From positions 1,612,001 through 1,676,000 of the forward strand of contig JACGCM010002082.1 of assembly GCA_014058105.1 (NCBI GenBank): a DNA stretch of 64,000 bases, read 5' to 3'. Below the pieces are notes generated by a model, which made no database searches, was not told the DNA's origin, and was given only the letters and a program-made list of their open reading frames with translations. Position 1 is the stretch's first letter, and the number at the start of each line of letters is the position of its first letter. A program made the position numbers and the translations under genes. Source of the stretch: Kingdonia uniflora. Lineage: Eukaryota > Streptophyta > Magnoliopsida > Ranunculales > Circaeasteraceae. Positions 44,677-52,924 of this stretch are shown here, piece by piece.

Positions 44677-46040
44677 TCCTAATGACTACTTGATCTCACT
44701 TAAACCCCATTGGAGATCCTTGGGCATCAACGCCCTAAATGCATTAATGATATATATATATATATATATGGCTAAAGCCAGATAATATTATCCAACTGAT
44801 AATAAACGTGAATAATTCATTGTAATCAGATAATACAACTAAACAATAATCAGTTATTAAATCATGTTGAACTAATATGCATCATCCTAAGTGCAAGTGC
44901 ATCCATAACCAAAATACAACTTGATAATAAGCAGCTAGAAAGCAACACAATAATAATTCACAAATATAAGAGTAGAAGTTGTATAGTAAAATCCCAATCT
45001 CTCTTTAATCCGATTCATAGAACCCAATCCTCTAGAGCCCTAAATAACTGAATAATCACAGATTCGCAGGGATTCAAAACCATAACAGAAATCAGATTCG
45101 GCAACAGTACAACAGAACCAATCTCAGATTCAGCAAAGAACCCTAAATCAATCGTTGAACAGCAAAACCCAAAATCATAGAACAACAGAAATCAAATTTT
45201 ATCACCTCTAATCTCCAACAATGTACAACCACTATCCCAACAAATTGATTGTTCCCAATTACATATTCGCAGAATTTGATATGAACAACAACAACATAAA
45301 AAAACAGATTTTTAGATTATCTTTGAACAATTTAACCCATAATTATAGATCAATCACCAAAACCAAATCACCCAAAATCAAATCTAAACCCATGATCCCT
45401 TTGAAAAACCCAATTTTCAGATTCGGCAGAGAATTGAAGAGTCTCACCGAAAGAAGAAAAAAAAACTTTTACTTGAGAGAGAGAATAAGTAGAAAAAACC
45501 CATAAGGTATGAGAGATTAATAAAACAATGATAAAAAATACTCTCTCTATCGTGAACAGTGATCGTGAAAGTGATTATGAACAATGATCGTGAACAGTGA
45601 TTATGAACAATGATTATCAATTACTGATCGTAGAGATTATGTACCCTAGCGACTGATACAAATTATAGGAATAAAGTACAATCACTATGATCAATATATC
45701 AAAGATTAATATGATTTTACTAACCTGATTTCCTGCTCTCTGTTTAATCACCTGTTCTTGAGTGGAGTATTCCCTTAGATTGGCTGCAGACCTCAATGGG
45801 ATGGTTTTTTGTAGTGCAGCCTCTAAGAGGGACTTCCACTCTATTTAAACTGATAGGGTTTGAGTAGTCTTCCCATTATACCCTCAAGCCCTAATAAAGA
45901 GTAACACTAGATCCCACCAACCTTAACTTGGTGTAACAATTGGGCACAACCAATAACACCTATACGACCTATTAACATGTGTGCTCGTGAACCAGACGAC
46001 AAAGTAAAGAGTTGTGCCGGTATAGATGGAAAATCTAACA
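44672..46040 (-). repeat. Right arm of the composite's 1.4 kb inverted repeat
   Basis: It pairs with 38224-39614 and comprises leader, primer-site remnant (CTGATACA at 45653-45660, complement of TGTATCAG) and LTR. The inner end, at GGAATGCG, joins integrase sequence directly. The short shared GGAATGCG may be a microhomology junction. Confidence 0.9.
45664..46040 (-). repeat. Right LTR of the composite, minus orientation
   Basis: On the plus strand it begins TATAGGAATAAAG and ends AAATCTAACA, then AGGGG. It is 377 bp, like the other two LTRs. Confidence 0.92.
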
Positions 46041-46559
46041 AGGGGGTCTAGAGAGACTTAACCCTAACTTCAAAGAGATGTAGCCTCCATAGTTAACCTT
46101 TGTAGAAAGAGTGGTCTTTGCAATGTTGTAAAAGTTTGAGAGTTCTCTTGGGTGCTTGTTGAAGAGAGGGGAAGGGCCTCTTCGATGCTAAACTAAGATG
46201 TTAATCGAAGGGAAGAGAGTAGAGATGGTTCAATGAGAAGGTAACTAATGATGGAGAAAAGCAACGATAGTTCAAAGACGATTGTGCGTGTAGAAGTTTC
46301 GTTCGGGATGGGTCGTAGTGATTTCCGGTGAGTTTGATGTAACTTTGGATTTCTTGATGGTTCTTTTGATCTCTTGTAAACCTTATAAATCTATGTGAGT
46401 TATATTATGAGGTTAAAGATCTCATGTGTGATGAGATCTCTTGAGAGCTTGTAACGGTGTCTCGGATACATAGTGGATTCATTGGCTTGGTGGGTGTGGA
46501 CGTAGTCCTTCGGGGTGAACCACGGTAAATCTTTGTGTTGTGTGTGATTGGTTTATTTC

Positions 46560-47353
46560 TTATTTCTTGTTGAGATTGTATGCCATGCTTAATCGGATAA
46601 AACCAAACGTAGGGGGATGTATTCCGCTCAATTCCCCCCAACACGTAGGGAATAAATATTCTCTAAACAACCTAGCAATCATAGAGATAAAGCATTGCAC
46701 ATGGGGATGCATGTCAGAAACTGTAATGTAACGTAAAATGCTTGAGACAAGTGAAGCGCAACGTATCCCAGCAACAGAGGAGGCTAAGACATGTCTCCTC
46801 CAATACGGCCAAACTTGGCCTGGCCCGGCGTATATGGCGGCCATAGGATAATCATAGCATTGTTCGCCACCTATAAATTCATGAGGTTTAATAGTCTTTT
46901 GGGGGTACCTTAAACCCCTATAGAAGGGAGGAATACTGTTCACACGGAGGAGATTCTGGTGTACCCGAGGTTTTGTTCTGTGAAATGTATAAAAATAGGA
47001 AAACTCTAGGACTATTGATACCCCAATCACACCATGTAAAAACAGGCAATGAAGCATAGCAATGAAACTGAAACCAGGAACGCATTTTCAAATTCAATTG
47101 AAAGAGGAACACTAAGGTGCAACTCCGAACCCATTGAAAAAAAGCATGAACATCAAAAGAAAAGATTTTTCCCCTTAGGTTTAAAAAAAGTAAAAACTAA
47201 GAAGTTCATCCCCAAAATAAAAGAGCTCGTCTTTCCAAAATATTATTACCGAGTTGCACCTTAGCTCTCCGATGGAATACAAAATGTTTAGATGCAAACA
47301 AAAGGAAACCCAAAGTGTTTGTTCAACGAAGTAGACTGCGATAATCTTTTTAC
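46560..47353 (-). other. Unexplained DNA in Hsp110-like intron 1, with a 165-codon frame
   Basis: The stretch is richer in G+C than its surroundings, especially 46760-46930. A minus-strand frame at 46560-47057 runs for 165 codons (HEFIGGEQCYDYPMAAIYAG and so on), but I recognise no family, and it may be open by chance. It is not exon 1 or 2 of the Hsp110-like gene. It could be another transposon or organelle-derived insert. The part nearest 47353 is probably original intron. Confidence 0.35.
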
Positions 47354-48018
47354 CTGAAACTCCTTCAATTCGAATGTGGGACTAAGCATGGCACATTGGA
47401 GGGCACATCCTTTGGCAACACACTGACTTTCATTCATAGTGGCAATTTCCCAAAGAATTCAGTCAATATCTTAATAACCGCATGAATACGGGAACCTGAA
47501 CCTACAAGCTCAACTGAATGTATATTCTCAATTGTAAGCCCTGCATCTGAAAGAGACCTCTCTAAAGGGCCCTTTACACGCTCCAAAATTGAAATACTTA
47601 TCTTCTTAAACTTGTCCCTCTTGATAAAGCCCCTTACATCTTTATCATCCATTAAAGAATCTATATTACATCGTGCTTCTCGGTATACACTCAATACCCT
47701 TTTCATCTTCTCACAAGAATCACGAAGTCTTAAAGAAGCCAATGCATTCTGAAGCACATCAATCTTGTATTCCTCCTTGAACTTTGCTGCAAAATGTTGG
47801 AACAAAACCTCATCAAAATCTCGTTCACCTAATGATCTATTAAATGCGTGAGCCAATACTGTCAACCCCCCTTTCCTGAACCCCACAATACTTACTTGCA
47901 TACTCGCATGCCCAATATCCATAAAAGTAACATTTTGTTAAAAAATACTTATATAGGTATATAAAAATTAAAATGTATATATATGTACATTTTTCTTTGT
48001 TCTAATAACATAAAAGAA

Positions 48019-48080
48019 AGTTAGTTCAATTGGTAAAGTGAGAAACTCTTAATCCAAGAGGCCTAAGGTTCAATTTTTTA
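48019..48080 (+). other. tRNA-like segment inside the MITE
   Basis: GTTAGTTCAATTGGTAAAG resembles a tRNA A box and D arm. ACTCTTAATC resembles a tRNA-Lys(CTT) anticodon loop. AAGGTTCAATTTT resembles a weak B box. The same segment is in the copy at 52443-52506. It has no acceptor stem, so it is not a working tRNA gene. Confidence 0.55.
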
Positions 48081-48265
48081 TGTTATCAAAATAAGAACCT
48101 TATTTTGATAATTTTCAAAAAAAAAATTACGAGAGGAGAAGTGAATCTGTATAATTTGCTAGTCAAATATAATGTTATATTTGATTAATTTTTAAGCTTA
48201 AAAGTACTGTTAAATGGCAAAAAAAAAACAATTTTACCCTAATGTAGTTCATCGTACTACCTTCG

Positions 48266-48288
48266 CCCCCCCCCCCCCCCCCCCCCCC
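48266..48288. repeat. Homopolymer run of 23 C in the MITE
   Basis: The sister MITE has only seven C at the same position (about 52718-52724), so this run is an expansion. It creates a false Gly tract on the minus strand. Confidence 0.92.
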
Positions 48289-48894
48289 ACACAACCAAAA
48301 CATAAAATCCTGGCTCCGCCCCTATGCACATCTGTTTTATCAACCCCATAAGCCAATGTTGTCGTTGTGGTCTCATGAAACAACCGGAGCGGATTAAGAC
48401 CAGCAATTGTTGCAGCATCCATAAACAGCTCGCCTCTGAAGATCAGTAAAATAAACTGGTATTCCAATACAACAATCCACAACCTTTGCATTGAGATTCT
48501 TCTCTGCAATGCGCTTTAGATTCGAAAGAACCATCCCAAACAAGTGTATGGGCGTAAAATATGTAGTCTCCCCTAAATATTGCACTTGCAGCAATGGGTA
48601 TCCATCAGGACCTTCAATGACTATAAAAGACAAAGCCTTAAGATCCCTTTGAAGCTCTGGGTTAGAATATTGCCGCCCGATCAAACGTTTAATCTGAGAT
48701 ATAGAATTCCTATAGTTCATCATAGTTGAAGCAGCACCAGCTGTTCCCATGAACCTTTGCTTGTCAGCAAAACAAACAATCCCTGGGGTTTCCCGCTTCG
48801 ATTCGTCGTTGAGAACAACATCGATGATTCCATGTTGTCTTGCAACAGCAATAATACAACTATCATTCCCGAGATCAAAACTAACAACACTCAT

Positions 48895-49252
48895 TTTTGA
48901 GTGATTTTGATAACTCTAAAAATTAGTGAAATGTACAAATTCAAGAACCAATATGTATGTAGTATGATGGTCTGTTTATCATATGCATGTTATCAGACCG
49001 ACGTCAGGAGGTCTTTCTTACGTTAGATATGGTAAGAAAAGGCCTTGCTGACGTCAGCTGACGTAGGTTGTCTGTGATTGGTCGTGTTAATTGTCTAAAA
49101 TCCCCCTGTGTTTTTAAGAAAAAGAAATATAGTAAAATGGGTAAAATTGTAACTTAACCCTCCATCTATCACTTCTCTCATCTCTCTGTCCCTTTTTTCA
49201 TCTTCTCTCTTTCTCGCCGAACTCTTTCCGAACTTTTCATTTTCTCTCTCTA
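48895..49252. promoter_or_regulatory. Divergent intergenic region between Hsp110-like and HMGB7-like starts
   Basis: The two ATGs point away from each other, 358 bp apart. The region holds GACGTCAGG at 49000-49008 and TGACGTCAGCTGACGTAGG at 49049-49067. These TGACG/ACGT-core motifs are those bound by plant bZIP (TGA-type) factors. A pyrimidine-rich leader (49165-49250) precedes the HMGB7-like ATG. A shared promoter is inference. Confidence 0.5.
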
Positions 49253-49700
49253 ATGGCGCCTTCGAAGACGAACCCACCATGAACACGAAAGAGGGTCGAT
49301 GTTGTCGAAACAACGACTTCAGTCTCCCTCAAACGCGCCAGAGATGGAAGCGCTTTCACCAAATGGTAATCTAACCAAACCCCACTCTCTAATCACTGAT
49401 TTCTTCCCATTTTGATTTGAAATCAATCTTAATTTGGGGTTTTGTTTTGTTTGATTTTTATAGTGATGAGTGTCAGAAAGTTGTTCCCGTTGTTCTCATC
49501 GATATGCATAATTGCAGCCTTGATTCTAAGATCAAGATGAACTTAGGTACCCTTTTGATTCAATTGTTGTTTGATGTGAAAAAAATTCCCAATTTGTGAA
49601 ATTAGTGTTCTTATTTGAGAAACTCCAATGTATAAATTGGGGTTGTTGTTAATTTTCAGAGGCATACATCAAGAACAATATCACTATCACCAATTAATTG
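49253..49700 (+). pseudogene. HMGB7: HMGB7-like gene, 5' fragment
   Basis: The ATG at 49253 opens MAPSKTNPP, then an in-frame TGA at 49280-49282 where an Arg codon (CGA) is expected. The same frame continues with RKRVD or similar to RARDGSAFTK, ending at a GTAAT donor (49366). Exon 2 (49464-49546) reads DECQKVVPVVLIDMHNCSLD, the conserved N-terminal segment of plant HMGB7-type chromatin proteins, and ends at a GTACC donor. A third exon begins after TTTTCAG at 49660 with EAY and is soon unrecognisable. The HMG box itself is absent. HMGB7-type proteins are nuclear DNA-bending proteins. This fragment cannot make one. Confidence 0.85.
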
Positions 49701-50009
49701 CTGTAATATCGACTTTATCAAAAATCTATACTAACACCATCACCATAGGACTATTAGTTGAGAAGGAAAGATAATAGAAAATGCAGGACATTAATGGAAA
49801 CCTGTTCAAACGAGACCTCTTTAAGATGTAGGAAAGAAGTACGTAGTCTTTGCTGGGCTAGTCACTCACAAAGTTCTGCGACTTTGTAAAAGCTTGATTT
49901 ATGTATAACCTCAGAGTTTGAGTTAGAGCTAGCAGTATAAGGAGACCCAAAGTTTGAATTATGCGGGACACCAAATGCGGAGATCCCTAGCTTTATCTGT
50001 GTCGCTTTT
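49701..50009. other. No gene seen
   Basis: About 300 bp between the HMGB7-like remnant and the truncated copia end. I recognise no coding sequence, transposon end or RNA gene. Confidence 0.5.
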
Positions 50010-50430
50010 TAGTATCCACTTTTTAGTATCCACTTTTTGGTCATCTTCAATTAAGAGGTTTGATACTTTTCACCAAATACTTCTCCTCTAGAATCCTCCA
50101 AATTTCCTTTGCCGAGGTTTCATTCATTACAAGGTATTTTATATCTTGAGTAAGACATGAGCGAATTTGACCACAAGCCCTCTTGTTCATCTTCTTCTAA
50201 AAACTCTCCTCAATATCCTCCGGTTTGTCCTCCAATACCTCATCTAAGTCTTGTTGGTTTAGAGCATCAATAACCTCGCGTTGCCACATGTCGAAGTTAT
50301 TGGTGTCGTTGAATTTCTCAACTTCTATCTTCGCGCTGTTAAACATCACTGTTGTATTCCGTTTAGGCGCCGAGGAACTAGGTTCATCTCCTTCTACCAT
50401 GATTCTCCCAATTTTCATACACTAACCGAA
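50010..50430 (-). pseudogene. Partial copia gag
   Basis: The minus strand reads NSAKIEVEKFNDTNNFDMWQ and VIDALNQQDLDEVLEDKP. After a frame change it continues with KKMNKRACGQIRSCLTQD and ETSAKEIWRILEEKYLVKS. This is the UBN2-type N-terminal gag of Ty1/copia elements. It ends before any zinc knuckle. Confidence 0.88.
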
Positions 50431-50516
50431 ATCGAAAATCCAAATAAAATCGAGATAAGTCGACGTTACCTTAATTTCGTGCACTACCGAGGAACCAACC
50501 TCGCTTTGACACCAAT

Positions 50517-51159
50517 TGTTGAGCCGCGCCGCGGAAGCCGAACTCCTATCGATTCGATTAGGGCACAAACAAACAAATAGGAATCAACAACCAACAACAA
50601 GGTTTTAAGGTGGTTCGGCAATTGCCTACATCCACACACAATAGTGAAAGAGAGTTTATTCCAAGACCAAGGTTACAATCTTTACAAACAATTGAGGTTT
50701 CTCTCTCAAGAATTCCTCTCCAAAAAGATCTCACCAAAGGTAGCTTCTAAAAAACCTAACTTTCCCTTATATACTTGGGAGAGGCAAATACAATCACTCG
50801 AACCTCGAGACAAACAAGGGGCTTCAAACAAATCTCACAAAACTAACCTCCGCATTGTCGTTCGAACGACACGACTATGAGTCTCGTTCGAATGACATCA
50901 AACAACTCAACATGCTGGATCAGTTTTTAGGTAAAAACTGATTGTCGTTCGAATGACTATCAGTCTCGTTTGACGACATCAAGCAACTCAACACGTTGGA
51001 TCAGTTCTTAGGCAAAAACTGATTGTTGTTCAAACGACTATCAGTCTCGTTCGAACGACTTTGAGTCTCCAAATACGTTGAGGCAGATTTGAGCAAAAAC
51101 TCGAGGCTCGTTCAAACGGCTATGAAGCCCGTTCAAACGACCATGACAGCAGCCCCACA
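50517..51159 (-). repeat. 5' LTR of the truncated copia element
   Basis: On the plus strand it begins TGTTGAGCCGCGCC and ends AGCCCCACA, giving TG..CA ends and 643 bp. The half far from gag (U3, about 50855-51140) is an array of CGTTCGAACGA and variants alternating with GAGTCTCGTT or similar spacers. Confidence 0.85.
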
Positions 51160-51704
51160 ATATCCTTAATCATGGTGCACCCAATTCAAATGATAATTCA
51201 CCAGAGCTTTTGGTTTCAATAATAGCGACGAAAACAATTAAAAATGCATTATAGATTATCAATTGAGTATTTGTCATGCACAATTCGCTATTTTTGAGGA
51301 ATGATAAACAGGGATGGCTGTGGAAGTCTTTTATATGAGGTAAACACAAAAACATATACTCATTGTCAAGGCTTTTCTTTTATTTCACACTTGACTTAAA
51401 TTATGGAAGATCATTCTCTTTAGCAAAGTGAATGAGAGCCAAAAATTAATCATATGATGCATGTTTTTTCATTAATATCACGTTGTACTTCCATCATTAC
51501 ACTAATACATGATTTCTATTATTGGGTCCTGGGGTTAAGGGTCATTATAGAGACCACCAACAGGAAAATATGCTTCCATCTTCATTAAGCATATGAAATA
51601 CATTTTGAACACATGTTGCGTGCATTGTTTATTTATCCCAATACATTGTTTGACAACAAATGATAGAGATTCAGAGAAGCAATAAAATCAAACATGTTGA
51701 TTAT
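51160..51704. other. No gene seen
   Basis: AT-rich sequence with no exon, RNA gene or recognised transposon end. Confidence 0.5.
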
Positions 51705-51857
51705 GCGACAGAGATATGACCGAATTTGCGAATAGGTGGACCACTGATGTTACTATGTTACTATATAGTAACATCAGTGGTCCACCTATTTGCAAATTCG
51801 ATCATATAGTAACATCAGTGGTCCACCTATTCGCAAATTCGATCATATCTCTGTCGT
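51705..51857. repeat. Inverted repeat with a third, direct copy
   Basis: A unit of about 50 bp (GCGACAGAGATATGAC, then CGAATTTGCGAATAGGTGG and ACCACTGATGTTACTAT) at 51705-51757 recurs inverted at about 51805-51857 and, shortened, inverted at about 51766-51803. The sequence can form alternative hairpins. It may be a small MITE that duplicated on itself. Confidence 0.85.
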
Positions 51858-52307
51858 ATATGTAACTTTTTTGGAATAATTCCTCACGCCACGTGGTAAT
51901 ATTGAGCTATTAGAGTAGTGAAAAACCCAAGGCTCGATATATGTCATGACCACCATCGACATCGTTGTTTCGCATTCGATAAGAACCTATATTCGTACAT
52001 GACCCTATATGTTAGTATATGGTTCAACACCAAATAGTTAAGTGACCAACTAATCAAGATTATATTCAGGCAAAAGGAACCACTCCTTTCTAAATGGCAT
52101 GAGTGGTTGACAGGAATTGTACCTCTGGATAGTCAGGCAAATAGGTGATTTGGGATCACCCTTTATAGTGGAAAAAATCAAAAGAAAAGCATTCATAGGA
52201 ATTTATGCCATCAATTCTTTTTTACCTCAAGATTAAAGACAAAGCAATACTCTATAAACTAAATCAACCATTCAGAGACCAATGAAAAGGATTTTATTTA
52301 ATGCAAG
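51858..52307. other. No gene seen left of the MITE
   Basis: Non-coding AT-rich DNA. Positions 52300-52307 (AATGCAAG) are the left target duplication of the MITE. Confidence 0.5.
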
Positions 52308-52754
52308 CAGGGGCGGATTTAGGGGGGGCGCGGGGGGGCGGTCGCCCCCCCAAGAATTTTGTTAAAAAGTACCTATATAGGTATATAAAAATTAAAATAT
52401 ATATATATGTATATTTTTCTTTGTTCTAATGACATAAAAGAAAGTTAGTTCAACTGGTAAAGTGAGGAGCTCATAATCCAAGAGCCTAAGGTTCAATTCT
52501 TGATGTCATCAAAATAAAAACCTTATTTTGATCATTTTTTCACATTTAAGTTGATTATGTCATTGCCGCAAAAAGCTTCAAAATTTTTTTTCGAGAGGAG
52601 AAGTGAGTCCGTATAATTTGCTAGTCAAATATAATGTCATATTTGATTAATTTTTAAGCTTAAAGTACCGTTAAATGGCCAAAAAAAAAATTGGAATATA
52701 ATTCATCATACTACCTTCAACCCCCCCAAACATGAAATCCTGGCTCCGCCCCTG
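52308..52754 (+). mobile_element. Intact hAT-type MITE, 447 bp
   Basis: The ends are inverted: CAGGGGCGGATTTAGG on the left and ATCCTGGCTCCGCCCCTG on the right. The exact 8 bp duplication AATGCAAG lies at 52300-52307 and 52755-52762. An 8 bp duplication and CAGGGGCGGA-type ends are hallmarks of hAT MITEs. There is no coding sequence. A tRNA-like stretch lies at 52443-52506. A shorter copy sits in the Hsp110-like exon at 47937-48323. Confidence 0.93.
52443..52506 (+). other. tRNA-like segment inside the MITE
   Basis: GTTAGTTCAACTGGTAAAG, an anticodon-loop-like CTCATAATC and AAGGTTCAATTCT follow the order of a tRNA A box, anticodon arm and B box. It corresponds to 48019-48080 in the other copy. 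The MITE may have absorbed an old tRNA-derived SINE. Confidence 0.55.
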
Positions 52755-52837
52755 AATGCAAGTAATACTACATTAAATTAAAAGCAATAAAAATAATATG
52801 CTTAAAATAATCAATGTATATTACTTATCACATTTTG

Positions 52838-52924
52838 AATCTTGGTGGGTTTGAACCACCATTTCTTCAAATAATCGATATATGAATGATTCCCAAGTGC
52901 TTTTCCATTTGAGCAAGCGGTCAA
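52838..52924 (-). mobile_element. Candidate tRNA-derived SINE fragment
   Basis: On the minus strand, TTGCTCAAATGG (A-box-like, about 52905-52916) and GGTGGTTCAAACCCACC (B-box, 52843-52860) are spaced as in a tRNA-derived unit. I find no acceptor stem, A tail or clear target duplication, so only a SINE fragment or tRNA relic is claimed. Confidence 0.5.

Larger units (their letters stand above)
38224..46040. mobile_element. Rearranged copia composite with inverted terminal LTRs
   Basis: Three LTRs of exactly 377 bp by my boundaries lie at 38224-38600 (plus), 41463-41839 (minus) and 45664-46040 (minus). The duplication AGGGG flanks the whole (38219-38223 and 46041-46045) and not the inner minus-strand unit, whose left neighbour is CTTAT. 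The left half, on plus, holds leader, gag and integrase pieces. The right half, on minus, holds leader, the end of integrase, RT, RNase H and polypurine tract. The outermost 1.4 kb are inverted repeats, so both ends are U3 ends. The halves are complementary parts of one copia type. Integration as a unit is the simplest reading of the target duplication; how it formed is inference. Confidence 0.85.
38013..46590 (+). mobile_element. Probable solo LTR split by the copia composite
   Basis: Two parts, 38013-38223 and 46041-about 46590, become one LTR-like sequence when the composite and one AGGGG copy are removed. The left part starts TGTTAGGTTTTGCGG, contains two ATGTTCGAAC palindromes (38080-38120) and a TATA-like ATATAAAAG at 38203-38211. 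The right part ends in a U5-like region with GTGAACCACGGTAAATC near 46520, a phrase common in copia LTRs. No internal domain is found, which suggests a solo LTR. The right limit and target duplication are uncertain. Confidence 0.5.
47937..48323 (+). mobile_element. hAT-type MITE inserted in the Hsp110-like exon
   Basis: It is colinear with the intact MITE at 52308-52754 but lacks about the first 50 bp, including the left inverted terminal repeat. The right end ATCCTGGCTCCGCCCCT is intact. The missing left end and the missing Hsp110 codons suggest a deletion after insertion. It carries a 23 C run and a tRNA-like segment. Confidence 0.88.
47354..48894 (-). pseudogene. HSP70-14/15: Hsp110-like gene, exon 1, split by a MITE
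   Basis: The minus-strand ATG at 48892-48894 starts MSVVSFDLGNDSCIIAVAR, the first phosphate-binding strand of the Hsp70/Hsp110 ATPase domain. It continues through ISQIKRLIGRQYSNPELQ and CCIGIPVYFTDLQRRAV. A frameshift lies near 48420, then AATIAGLNPLRLFHET. At 48323 a MITE interrupts, and the frame resumes on its other side with MDIGHASMQVSIVGF to EFFGKLP. A further shift precedes ATMNESQCVAKGCALQC, and the exon ends at CAG before GTAAAA. Roughly six to eight codons around the MITE are gone. Plant Hsp70-14/15 proteins are cytosolic Hsp110 co-chaperones of about 830 residues. This copy is broken here and in later exons. Confidence 0.93.
50010..51159 (-). mobile_element. Truncated copia element: 5' LTR, primer site, partial gag
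   Basis: On the minus strand an LTR (51159 to 50517) is followed by the primer-like motif TTGGTGTCAAAG and the start of a copia gag that fades out near 50010. All of pol and the 3' LTR are missing. The family differs from the other copia elements in this window. Confidence 0.85.

Noticed and set aside
52443..52506. A functional tRNA gene
   Set aside because: There is no pairing acceptor stem and the B box is degenerate. The sequence is part of a repeated MITE.
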